A stretch of DNA of 21,637 nt from a virus, in IMG/VR virus record IMGVR_UViG_3300020428_000111, positions 1-21,637 of that record; one strand, written 5' to 3'. Positions 1 to 5,738 of the stretch are shown here, piece after piece. Made by a program: the position numbers and the translations under genes. The notes below the pieces were generated by a model that was given only the letters and a program-made list of their open reading frames with translations, did not search any database and was not told the DNA's origin. How positions within the stretch are numbered: position 1 is the first letter of the stretch; each line of letters starts with the position of its first letter.

Positions 1-1
1 T

Positions 2-412
2 GAAGGAACAAAAGAAGTACCACAAGTAGTATCAGAAGAACAAATTAAAAGAGAACAAGGTGCAATGAAAACCCTATTGGGTGGCACACCAAATGAAACT
101 ATCAGTCAAACTCCTCAACAAAGTATGATGAATACTATCATACCAAATGAAACTATCAGTCAAACTGGTGGACAAAGTTTTGAACAAGCAGAAGGTAGAG
201 TTCAAACTTTACAAAAACAATTAGATGAAAAAATAAAAAGAGTAGATGAGATAAGTAAAAACGCTATCGATAGACTGGTTACTCAAGGTCAACCAATTCT
301 TACTAACCTTGTTAACAATGCACAAAACACAGCTAATAACATAACTGAAACTGTTGTTAAAAGTGTTAGAAATAACGACCCACTTATTAATTTAACAAGA
401 AATTATAGATAG
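2..412 (+). CDS. C-terminal part of an unknown protein with a duplicated PNETISQT motif (5' truncated)
   Basis: The frame is open from base 2 with no stop, so the gene enters from the left edge; the first ATG at 65 is probably internal. It is the only convincing + strand gene. Two copies of the residues PNETISQT lie 18 residues apart, encoded by an exact 25-nt direct repeat at 88-112 and 142-166. The middle (about 190-290) is rich in Glu, Lys and Gln and looks like a short coiled coil; the C-terminal part is rich in Asn and ends in NLTRNYR. There are no Cys residues, membrane segment or catalytic motif. It runs convergently into gp32 and is separated from it by a hairpin terminator. I do not recognise the family; a virion or internal protein is possible but only a guess. 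Confidence 0.75.
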   Translation, partial: EGTKEVPQVVSEEQIKREQGAMKTLLGGTPNETISQTPQQSMMNTIIPNETISQTGGQSFEQAEGRVQTLQKQLDEKIKRVDEISKNAIDRLVTQGQPILTNLVNNAQNTANNITETVVKSVRNNDPLINLTRNYR

Positions 413-434
413 GGAAATCCCGAAGGATTCCCCT
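411..434. terminator. Bidirectional hairpin between convergent genes
   Basis: GGGAAATCC and GGATTCCC pair across a CGAA tetraloop with one bulged A. The stem begins at the stop codon of the + strand gene and ends 9 nt before the gp32 stop. The flanking T tracts are short, so termination efficiency is uncertain, but the position between convergent genes fits a shared terminator. Confidence 0.7.
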
Positions 435-442
435 GTTAAGAA

Positions 443-1309
443 TTACTCTTGTGCGAGTTTTTCAAAGTATGACATACTGTCATCATTTGTTGATTCTTCA
501 GTATCAACAGACTGTTCAACTGGCGCAGGTTCTGTATCAGTTAAGTCTGCGACATTACCTACAGTTTTACTACCAGCGATTACTCTATCAAATCTCTCTT
601 TGAGTTCATCATATGATTTAAAATTAGTTGCGGAAGTAAATTCTGCGAGTGAGAATTCTTGTTTCCAAAGGGATTCTAATTTTGGGTCATCTCCATCAAA
701 GAGTGCGTTTGGTTTGTCAAACTCTGATTTATCGTAGTTCCAGTAACCATCAACTTTTCTTATTTTAAGTTTAAAGTCAGCGCCACTCCAAAAATCAAAT
801 GGATTTAATGGTTTTTCATCTTCAAACTCTGGATTCATCGCTTCCATAAGTTTATCAAATATCTTTTTACCATATTTAAATAATTTGATTTTACCTTCGT
901 TCTCTGGATGTTTTGGGTCACTTACTACTAAGACATTTGAATAGTAATTAAGTTTCCTTTTTCTTTTTCTTGCGAGTTCTTTATCTGCCTCGTTTCCTGT
1001 GTTCCAAAGAACTGTATTGGCTTCTGATACTGGGTCTTTTTGGTTTAATGTTGTAAGTGAGTTTTCAATATACCATTGTCCAGTTGGGCCTTGAAATGCG
1101 TGACTCCAAACTTTAGCCCAAGGTAAGTCCTCACCATCTGGTGCAGGTAAAAACCTCAAAACAGCATAACCATTTCCAGTTTTGTCTAATTCTGGTTTCC
1201 AGAATCTTTCATCGACATAACTCTGTTTCTCAACAGGTGCGGTGTCTTTTTGTACCGCCGTTAGTAGTTTATCTAAACCACTATTTCGTTTTAATGTATC
1301 TAATGACAT
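443..1309 (-). CDS. 32: gp32-like single-stranded DNA-binding protein
   Basis: T4 gp32 family: binds ssDNA cooperatively and organises replication, recombination and repair complexes. Length 288 aa compares with 301 in T4. Visible hallmarks are the N-terminal basic segment (MSLDTLKRNSGLDKLL), the core with FQGPTGQWYIENSL at about 72-85, a basic stretch RKRKRKLNYYSNVLVV at about 114-129 matching the T4 region before the OB-fold core, PFDFWSGADFKLKI at about 170-183, and a Ser/Asp/Glu-rich acidic C-terminal tail ending DDSMSYFEKLAQE, the usual protein-interaction tail. The protein has no cysteine at all, so the Cys ligands of the T4 zinc site are absent. Start is supported by AAGGAG 9 nt upstream. 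It is the last gene of the gp33-gp59-gp32 block and has its own early/late promoter. Confidence 0.95.
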   Translation of the reverse strand: MSLDTLKRNSGLDKLLTAVQKDTAPVEKQSYVDERFWKPELDKTGNGYAVLRFLPAPDGEDLPWAKVWSHAFQGPTGQWYIENSLTTLNQKDPVSEANTVLWNTGNEADKELARKRKRKLNYYSNVLVVSDPKHPENEGKIKLFKYGKKIFDKLMEAMNPEFEDEKPLNPFDFWSGADFKLKIRKVDGYWNYDKSEFDKPNALFDGDDPKLESLWKQEFSLAEFTSATNFKSYDELKERFDRVIAGSKTVGNVADLTDTEPAPVEQSVDTEESTNDDSMSYFEKLAQE

Positions 1310-1372
1310 CGTGTGTTCTCCTTATGTGTACATATATTTGTTTTATCCACTTTGTACATAATATAATGTTAG

Positions 1373-1406
1373 TATTTATAATACCCTATTTGGTATCTTT
1401 TGTCAA
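1373..1406 (-). promoter_or_regulatory. Overlapping sigma70-type and T4 late-type promoter for gp32
   Basis: On the - strand TTGACA (1406-1401), a 17-nt spacer and TATTAT (1383-1378) form a near-consensus sigma70 promoter. TATAAATA (1380-1373), the T4 late promoter octamer, overlaps the -10 box by three bases. The -35 lies inside the end of the 53-aa gene. The gp32 start codon is about 60 nt downstream with a normal ribosome-binding site. Expression both early and late is inferred. Confidence 0.75.
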
Positions 1407-1547
1407 GTTTTTATTTTCTTCTTGTTTGAAAAACCATTGTTCCGCTTGATTAAGTTCATTTGAAAGTTTAAGTTTAACTTGTTTTTGTCTTCTTCCATAC
1501 ATATACTTTATCAACCATTCTTTGTCGTTAACTTGTTTCGCTGCCAT
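1386..1547 (-). CDS. 53-aa basic small protein between gp59 and gp32
   Basis: Encodes MAAKQVNDKEWLIKYMYGRR followed by a Lys/Gln/Glu-rich helix and ends ...NKNLTKDTK with TAG. It has a strong ribosome-binding site (AGGGAGAA) a few bases before ATG and sits 12 nt after the gp59 stop, so it is very probably translated in the gp33-gp59-gp32 operon. The single WLIKYMYG patch is the only hydrophobic feature; the rest is charged and likely helical. I do not recognise the family. Its 3' end carries the -35 and spacer of the gp32 promoter, which constrains its codons. Confidence 0.75.
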   Translation of the reverse strand: MAAKQVNDKEWLIKYMYGRRQKQVKLKLSNELNQAEQWFFKQEENKNLTKDTK

Positions 1548-1559
1548 ATTTTTTCTCCC

Positions 1560-2183
1560 TTACTTTAAATTATCTTGTATTAATTTCTTCAGAGTGAATT
1601 TATATTTGGTTTTATCAAAATCAAGAAATCTTCTATACTTATCTAAGAAGATTTTTTCTTCTTCCCATACTATATCATCACTCAACTTTTTATTCCATTG
1701 TTTAAAAAAGTTTAAAATGTCATCTAGTATAATTAAAGTTTCTGGTGTGATTTTCTTCGCAAGATACTTTTTAAGTAAAAATGGATGTGTATCTTCCTCA
1801 CACTCGAACATATAATTAAATTTATTTATATTATTATCTAAATTCTTAACTAAAACTTCATTTATTAAATATAAAATATTTTGGGAGAAAGTATATGACA
1901 TACTTTCCATTCTTTTTTTCCAATCTGTATAGTTTTGTTCAGAGAATTCACCTATCCATTTGGAGTGTGCGACAAAGTTCGCGATGTAATAATTCTTTAA
2001 GTCTTCTGGGTCGGAATGTTTTTTAGACATTGAATAGAATACTTTTCTATCATTTCTTTTAAAAAAAGATTCTTTTGTAGTTTTTGTTTTACCACCATAT
2101 TTAACAAAATCATAGTTCCCTTTATCAAAGTGTGCCTTGATACCAAGATACATTTTATATGCGTCAAACGAATCCATTATCAT
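1560..2183 (-). CDS. 59: gp59-like loader of the replicative helicase
   Basis: T4 gp59 family: an all-helical protein that binds fork DNA, gp32 and the gp41 helicase and loads the helicase. Length 207 aa versus 217 in T4. The N-terminal part aligns with T4 by eye: DAYKMYLGIKAHFDKGNYDFVKY resembles the T4 YKLYLMIKQHMNGKYDVIKY segment, and KRNDRKVFYSMSKKH plus the IANFVAHSKWIGEFS segment match KRRDKYFFQKLSEKY and ISNLVANQDAWIGDIS. The C-terminal half contains ILDDILNFF and a basic end. The ATG overlaps the gp33 stop in an ATGA arrangement (4 nt), implying translational coupling. Position next to gp33 and gp32 is the T4 gene order. Confidence 0.93.
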   Translation of the reverse strand: MIMDSFDAYKMYLGIKAHFDKGNYDFVKYGGKTKTTKESFFKRNDRKVFYSMSKKHSDPEDLKNYYIANFVAHSKWIGEFSEQNYTDWKKRMESMSYTFSQNILYLINEVLVKNLDNNINKFNYMFECEEDTHPFLLKKYLAKKITPETLIILDDILNFFKQWNKKLSDDIVWEEEKIFLDKYRRFLDFDKTKYKFTLKKLIQDNLK

Positions 2184-2440
2184 TCTATTGGTAACTTTCC
2201 TCTCTTTGGTAAGAAATTTAAGTCCCGTGCGTTTGCTTCTATTTTTTCCTTTAGTGGTTTTGATATTAATTTTGTTATAGAAGATGGGTCTACATCATTT
2301 TTCTCACAATAATAGAGTACAGCCTGCATATGTGTCATACTGTATTTCTTTACTATTTCTTCAATTTCTACTGCGAATAACTTTTGTGTTTTAAATGACA
2401 TTGTTTCCTCTATTACTGGTAGTACATAACCTAAACTCAT
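2180..2440 (-). CDS. 33: gp33-like late transcription co-activator
   Basis: T4 gp33 family: links the host RNA polymerase beta flap to the sliding clamp and activates late promoters together with the gp55 sigma. The 86-aa protein (112 in T4) matches the conserved middle: IEEIVKKYSMTHMQAVLYYCEKNDVD resembles T4 IEKMVEEFGMSYLEATTAFLEENSI. There are two possible starts. The ATG at 2440 has GAGG 7 nt upstream but begins only about 15 nt after the tmRNA 3' hairpin. Met14 (ATG at 2401) has AGAGGAAACA directly upstream and begins nearer the conserved domain. Either could be used. The stop overlaps the gp59 start. Presence of gp33 fits the TATAAATA-like late promoters elsewhere in the window. Confidence 0.88.
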   Translation of the reverse strand: MSLGYVLPVIEETMSFKTQKLFAVEIEEIVKKYSMTHMQAVLYYCEKNDVDPSSITKLISKPLKEKIEANARDLNFLPKRGKLPIE

Positions 2441-2454
2441 AATATATCCTCAAA

Positions 2455-2659
2455 GGTGGGATTCTGTTGCCAAGTTCCCACCAAACTCCCGCCACTTTTA
2501 TTTAAGCGGCCATTTGATAATCATAGTTATCGTTTGTTTTATAATGTATCTCAGACAACATAATCGAATCCAGTACGCCCCCTCAATGTATTAAAGTAAT
2601 TCTGGTGGAGGCGAGGCGAATCGAACGCCTGTCTTATATTACCCTTCGTGAAACACATT
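2455..2659 (-). ncRNA. ssrA: Two-piece (circularly permuted) tmRNA
   Basis: Rescues stalled ribosomes and tags the nascent peptide. Gene order is permuted: acceptor piece first, then coding piece. The acceptor piece has a T arm with stem AGGCG/CGCCT and loop TTCGATT (2630-2614), the 3' acceptor strand CGCCTCC (2613-2607), discriminator A and encoded CCA (2605-2603). A 20-nt intervening segment (2602-2583) follows. The coding piece opens with GGGGGCG (2582-2576), pairing in 7 bp with CGCCTCC and leaving G3-U70, the alanine identity pair, then the tmRNA D-arm consensus CTGGATTCGA. GTCT (2556-2553) pairs with AGAC (2634-2631) to join the pieces. A tag frame lies at 2537-2502 and a 7-bp GGTGGGA/TCCCACC hairpin at 2482-2455. 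The ends are estimates. Two-piece tmRNAs are typical of alphaproteobacteria and some cyanobacteria. Confidence 0.92.
2502..2537 (-). other. tmRNA tag reading frame (T-N-D-N-Y-D-Y-Q-M-A-A, stop)
   Basis: The codons ACA AAC GAT AAC TAT GAT TAT CAA ATG GCC GCT TAA follow the D arm and joining helix. The tag resembles bacterial tags: an N-D-x-N-Y start and a hydrophobic residue followed by Ala-Ala at the end, the usual ClpXP degron. By alignment to E. coli (GCA AAC GAC GAA AAC), the resume codon would be ACA (Thr) in place of GCA (Ala). The exact resume codon cannot be proved from sequence alone. Confidence 0.82.
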
Positions 2660-2665
2660 GATATT

Positions 2666-2694
2666 ATTATATATAAAAAATTCATGTTTGTCAA
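2666..2694 (-). promoter_or_regulatory. Perfect-consensus sigma70 promoter for the tmRNA/gp33 operon
   Basis: TTGACA (2694-2689), a 17-nt spacer and TATAAT (2671-2666) give both consensus hexamers at optimal spacing. The predicted start near 2659 falls just before the acceptor piece of the tmRNA. I see no T-tailed terminator between the tmRNA and gp33, so gp33, gp59 and the 53-aa gene are probably co-transcribed with it. Confidence 0.88.
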
Positions 2695-2707
2695 GTATTA
2701 ATTTGCT

Positions 2708-2780
2708 TGAAGGGACTGGGACTCGAACCCAGAATTTTTGTGTGCGACACAAATGGTTTCCCAAATTAGCCTATCCCCTC
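2708..2780 (-). tRNA. tRNA-Ala-like (anticodon CGC)
   Basis: A cloverleaf can be drawn: acceptor GAGGGGA/TCCCTTC, D arm beginning GGCT with GGG in the loop, anticodon stem TTTGT/ACAAA with loop GTCGCAC (U33, anticodon CGC at 2746-2744), a 4-nt variable loop, and T arm CTGGG/CCCAG with loop TTCGAGT. The third acceptor pair is G3-U70 and the discriminator is A73, both alanine identity elements that agree with the CGC anticodon. CCA is not encoded. One D-stem pair is mismatched (C-A). The gene begins immediately after the stop codon of the exonuclease gene and ends 14 nt before the tmRNA -35 box, so it is likely processed from the exonuclease mRNA. Confidence 0.83.
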
Positions 2781-3482
2781 TTATGAAGCCAACCTATTCT
2801 GGTGAAACTCATTTAACGCTTCTTCTAATTCTTTTTGGTAATCTTGTTTATTTTTAACAAATTCTTGGACACTACCATCTTCAGTTACAACTAATATGAC
2901 TACTTGATTAATCTCAATACCTGTTCTTTCTTCAAACATTTGACAATAAGCGGTCGCCTGTGTATAGTAGTTCAAGTTCCAAGCATCATTTCTTTCACTT
3001 CTAGAGGTCTTAAAATCGATTACAGAGGGTGTTCCTTCATAATCTGCGATACAATCTACTCTACCTGCGACCATAAGTTCATCTGACCACAATGCGGTTT
3101 CTTGCGCATAGATATTATCAATGTTATGTAACGCCCTTTTCCTTAACTGATTAAAAAGACAATATGGTAAAAAGGTTTTCACCTCATGCATTCTAAATTC
3201 TTCTGGAGAATAAATGTGTTTATTACACAAATAATCTTCACAAATTTTATGTACTACACTACCACGATTTGCTGATGTTCGTGCGATATAATTCGCAACA
3301 TCTTCACCAACTCTTTTTCTCCATTCAAATAGTCCCTCTTTGTGTCGTGTTGATAAAACAGTAGTTATAGATGGATATGTATTGTTTGTTGGTGTCACAT
3401 AATGTCTCTTTCTCTCTACATTTACTGTTTTAATTGTTGGAACAAATTGAATGTTCCTTTTAAATTCGTATAATTCTTCCAT
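2781..3482 (-). CDS. PD-(D/E)XK exonuclease, MGME1/RecB/Cas4-like
   Basis: The 233-aa protein shows the ordered motifs of the MGME1/RecB nuclease superfamily: YPSITTVLS and WRKRVGEDVANYIA (about 36-68), RGSVVHKICEDYL (73-85), then the metal-binding core AGRVD (Asp143), VIDFKTS (Asp156, Lys158) and the QATAY motif (175-179) typical of RecB nucleases. Such enzymes degrade single-stranded DNA ends; in T4-like marine phages the role is probably recombination or end processing, inferred from family and neighbours. It starts 3 nt after the lysozyme stop without a clear Shine-Dalgarno, so translational coupling is likely. Its stop abuts the tRNA. Confidence 0.85.
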   Translation of the reverse strand: MEELYEFKRNIQFVPTIKTVNVERKRHYVTPTNNTYPSITTVLSTRHKEGLFEWRKRVGEDVANYIARTSANRGSVVHKICEDYLCNKHIYSPEEFRMHEVKTFLPYCLFNQLRKRALHNIDNIYAQETALWSDELMVAGRVDCIADYEGTPSVIDFKTSRSERNDAWNLNYYTQATAYCQMFEERTGIEINQVVILVVTEDGSVQEFVKNKQDYQKELEEALNEFHQNRLAS

Positions 3483-3485
3483 AAT

Positions 3486-3962
3486 CTAACTACAACAACC
3501 ATCATCACACATATATGCGACAGATTCTACTCTTGAAATTAATCGTTTCGCTCTATTGGTAACTTGTCGATACCATTTCGAATCTTTCATTTCAATCGCT
3601 GTCTGTGTCCAATCCCTGTTGTCAACCGCCCTTTTCATATTTTTAAATTTACTTAATCTAGGATAACCCAAATTAAACATCATGTTCGCAATCACTAACT
3701 GTATTTCTTCTGGTAGTCCATCAAAGTCTGAATATAATTTTTTACATTCGATTAAAGTTACACCAATATCTCTTTTGAAGAGTTCATCTACTCGTTCTTC
3801 AGTTATCTTTGCGCCAATTGGTAAATCAAATTCTTTATCATCTTTAAGAATTAAATGTCCAATACCAACTGTTTTATAACCTAAGTGGTCATGATAAACA
3901 TCAAGTTTTTTTCCTTCATCTCTAATTAAGTCTTCTTTTAATTTTTCTATAAAGTTTTTCAT
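3486..3962 (-). CDS. e: T4-type lysozyme (endolysin, GH24)
   Basis: Cleaves the beta-1,4 bond between MurNAc and GlcNAc in peptidoglycan. The N-terminal catalytic triad of T4 lysozyme (Glu11, Asp20, Thr26) is present as Glu16 (RDEG), Asp25 (VYHDHLG) and Thr31 (YKTVGIGH). The C-terminal lobe has the family pattern NMMFNLGYPRLSKFKNM and a W-R-A-type segment near KWYRQVTNRAKR. Length 158 aa compares with 164 in T4. There is no signal peptide, so release would need a holin, not identified here. The C-terminus DDGCCS is unusual. The ATG lies only 6 nt downstream of a -10 box with no Shine-Dalgarno, so the mRNA is predicted leaderless. Confidence 0.95.
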   Translation of the reverse strand: MKNFIEKLKEDLIRDEGKKLDVYHDHLGYKTVGIGHLILKDDKEFDLPIGAKITEERVDELFKRDIGVTLIECKKLYSDFDGLPEEIQLVIANMMFNLGYPRLSKFKNMKRAVDNRDWTQTAIEMKDSKWYRQVTNRAKRLISRVESVAYMCDDGCCS

Positions 3963-3968
3963 TTAGAT

Positions 3969-3997
3969 ATAATACACTAAAAGATATAACTTGTCAA
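3969..3997 (-). promoter_or_regulatory. Sigma70-type promoter abutting the lysozyme start codon
   Basis: TTGACA (3997-3992), 17-nt spacer, TATTAT (3974-3969), then 6 nt to the ATG at 3962. The expected transcription start coincides with the start codon. Confidence 0.78.
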
Positions 3998-4002
3998 GTA
4001 TT

Positions 4003-4704
4003 TTATAGGCCTAATTTTATTTTATTAATCAGATATTCTCTAACGAATCCACTTCTTACTATATCACCGATGTTGTATTCAATGAGTTCAAATGACTCCA
4101 TCTTATCTAAAATTCTTGTAAATTCTAAAATACCATTTTTTTCAGATGTCTTGATTAAGTCTGTTTGGTCTACATCTCCACAAAACATAATTTTAGAATC
4201 TTGTCCTACTCTTGTAATAATAGTATCTAACTCATGAAAGTTTAAATTCTGACATTCATCTACAATGATGATTGAGTTATCAAAAGTTATACCTCTTAAA
4301 AAAGAAGTCGATAGAAAGTGTAAAGTTTCTTGTTGTTGTAGATTTTGATACAACATACTAAACGCTAGTTCATTTGGCATTTTAAACATAAACTGAACCA
4401 TGTTCTGATATATGACTTGATACAATGCGCTTTTATCATCGTGGTCGCCCGGCAGGAATCCTATGTCACGAGTTGGTATTAGTGACCTCACAATACAAAC
4501 TCTATGGTATGGTGTTTTCAAATCTAACACATCTTGTAATGCGAGATATAATGATAAGAAAGTTTTACCAGTTCCAGCCGCACCATATTGAAAAAGATTT
4601 TTACCATCTTTATATGCCTTCACAGCAATCTTTTGATTATCTGTAATTGGTTTGATTTTTATTAGATGTTCTTCAGTTATTTCTTTGTTCTTTTTAGTTG
4701 CCAT
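4003..4704 (-). CDS. phoH: PhoH-like ATPase
   Basis: PhoH family P-loop ATPase, common in marine T4-like phages; related to the helicase domain of superfamily 1, with the phage role unresolved. Walker A is GAAGTGKT (residues 41-48), Walker B is IIIVDECQNL in the middle, and the sensor-like segment KIMFCGDVDQTDL follows. The 233-aa length fits phage PhoH proteins. The start ATG follows GGGATAGATT, a weak ribosome-binding site. A hairpin terminator and a late-type octamer lie upstream. The name does not by itself mean phosphate regulation; I see no pho box. Confidence 0.93.
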   Translation of the reverse strand: MATKKNKEITEEHLIKIKPITDNQKIAVKAYKDGKNLFQYGAAGTGKTFLSLYLALQDVLDLKTPYHRVCIVRSLIPTRDIGFLPGDHDDKSALYQVIYQNMVQFMFKMPNELAFSMLYQNLQQQETLHFLSTSFLRGITFDNSIIIVDECQNLNFHELDTIITRVGQDSKIMFCGDVDQTDLIKTSEKNGILEFTRILDKMESFELIEYNIGDIVRSGFVREYLINKIKLGL

Positions 4705-4720
4705 AATCTATCCCATAGTG

Positions 4721-4747
4721 AAAAGGGTTCTCGAAAGAACCCCTTTT
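4721..4747. terminator. Strong hairpin with A/T flanks upstream of phoH
   Basis: AAAAGGGTTCT and AGAACCCCTTTT pair around a CGAA loop with one extra C, giving an 11-bp stem whose outer end is a T tract on either strand. It probably ends the mRNA from the 4842-5698 gene pair just before phoH. The 137-nt gap to the upstream gene otherwise holds only a late-type octamer and a 9-codon frame that I did not accept. Confidence 0.75.
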
Positions 4748-4838
4748 GATACATTAGTTGATTGACTTCATCAGCTTGCACATCTTTTTATATGGTATAT
4801 TTCCAGATGGTGCTGAAGTATCTAACTAGTATCACTAT

Positions 4839-4846
4839 TATTTATA
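4839..4846 (-). promoter_or_regulatory. T4 late-type promoter octamer TATAAATA before phoH
   Basis: Exact TATAAATA on the - strand, overlapping the stop codon of the FmdB-like gene, 135 nt before phoH. The hairpin at 4721-4747 lies between it and phoH, so its transcript may be short. AT-richness makes chance matches possible. Confidence 0.45.
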
Positions 4847-5147
4847 TTTTGTTTTTCCTATGTTTATTAACTATTTCTCTTGATTTCTTTCTTGAAACTT
4901 TTTCATTATTACCATATCTGTCAGCAAGTGGTGAGGTTGGATGTTTCTCTGCAATCTTTTGAAAAACTTCTTTCATACCAGTATCAATTTTACTATCGGT
5001 CTCTCCAACTCCACCAACAATCGCTGGCGCCGCTGGCATTAAACTGATGTGTTTATTATCCTTCAAGTATTTTTCCATTTCTGAAATCATCATGAACTCT
5101 TCGGTTACTTCACCTGTGTTATCATCTAAAAATAAATATGTTGGCAT
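4842..5147 (-). CDS. FmdB-like small protein of T4-like marine phages
   Basis: The N-terminus MPTYLFLDDNTGEVTEEFM followed by a Met/Glu/Lys helix resembles the first half of FmdB/zinc-ribbon regulatory proteins (beta-hairpin, TGE, then helix), but the CxxC ribbon is missing; the protein has no Cys. The middle is PAAPAIVGGVGETDSKIDTG and the C-terminus holds HPTSPLADRYGNNE and a very basic tail SRKKSREIVNKHRKNKI. I recall similar proteins in T4-like cyanophages with no established function. Its ATG overlaps the upstream stop by one base (TAATG), indicating coupling. Confidence 0.75.
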   Translation of the reverse strand: MPTYLFLDDNTGEVTEEFMMISEMEKYLKDNKHISLMPAAPAIVGGVGETDSKIDTGMKEVFQKIAEKHPTSPLADRYGNNEKVSRKKSREIVNKHRKNKI

Positions 5148-5698
5148 TACATCGCTTCCTTATACCATTGTGGTATTTGAGTTTTGTTCCATGTCGCAAA
5201 ACCTCTTTTGTAATATATATAATAATTTCTATAAGCCTGAATACTATTACCATTTACCTTTACATCTTCTGGCATCGCTTGTGGTGGTTCAGTTAACATA
5301 CCATCTGGCATATTCTTAGGTGTAAATCTTAAAAAAGATTTTAATTGTGTTAAACTCGAATGTTCTTTACCACTATATCTTTTCTTAAATTCATCGCCTA
5401 AATGAATCCACATTGTATATAACCAATTATAGTTTCTTTTAGATTCTCTTACCCATTGACCACAAGGATGATTGATATGACTTGCGAGATATAAAGTATC
5501 ATCAAAAATTTTATTAGATAGTTTGTATCTTTTCGCCTTTCTACCAGTTTTAGTTTTACCATAATATTCAGTACCATCAAGTACTCTATGTGCGGTACTT
5601 AACAACTGAGCATACTCAATACACATCTTTGAAGCGTGTTTATCTAAATGCATCTCAGCACAAATCTTTGGGTTTTCATGTAAATAAAATATATTCAT
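5147..5698 (-). CDS. Conserved marine-phage protein of unknown function (183 aa)
   Basis: Begins MNIFYLHENPKICAEMHLDKH and contains YAQLLSTAHRVLDG, HPCGQWVRESKRNYNWLY, a PPQAMP segment and a C-terminal YRNYYIYYKRGFATW. I recall this pattern (FYL...CA..H.DKH, AQLLSTAHR, PPQAMP, YRNYY) from T4-like cyanophages, where it is annotated as hypothetical. The conserved His, Asp, Lys and Arg could form a nucleic-acid enzyme site, but that is speculation. It has its own sigma70-type promoter inside the 3' end of the metallopeptidase gene, with 11 nt from the -10 box to ATG and no Shine-Dalgarno. Confidence 0.82.
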   Translation of the reverse strand: MNIFYLHENPKICAEMHLDKHASKMCIEYAQLLSTAHRVLDGTEYYGKTKTGRKAKRYKLSNKIFDDTLYLASHINHPCGQWVRESKRNYNWLYTMWIHLGDEFKKRYSGKEHSSLTQLKSFLRFTPKNMPDGMLTEPPQAMPEDVKVNGNSIQAYRNYYIYYKRGFATWNKTQIPQWYKEAM

Positions 5699-5709
5699 AA
5701 TTCTTAAAT

Positions 5710-5738
5710 AGTATAACTCATTCTATATTAGTTGTCAA
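5710..5738 (-). promoter_or_regulatory. Sigma70-type promoter for the 183-aa gene
   Basis: TTGACA (5738-5733), 17-nt spacer, TATACT (5715-5710). The ATG follows after 11 nt, predicting a leader of only about 4-5 nt. It overlaps the end of the metallopeptidase gene. Confidence 0.72.

Noticed and set aside
1141-1449. + strand open frames such as 1141-1449, 1522-1815, 11038-11286 and 13367-13609
   Set aside because: They are antisense to well-supported - strand genes, encode Phe/Leu/Ser-rich sequence typical of reversed AT-rich genes and lack ribosome-binding sites.
1821-1828. TATAAATA within gp59 and another near 7574 within RNase H
   Set aside because: Inside coding sequence with no suitably placed downstream gene; expected by chance in AT-rich DNA.
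3619-3624. TGTCAA (TTGACA on the - strand) inside the lysozyme gene, also at about 7287, 13517 and 15655
   Set aside because: No acceptable -10 hexamer at 16-18 nt; they are inside coding sequence.
4742-4781. A 9-codon frame MCKLMKSIN before phoH
   Set aside because: Too short to support; it lies next to the terminator and has no ribosome-binding site.
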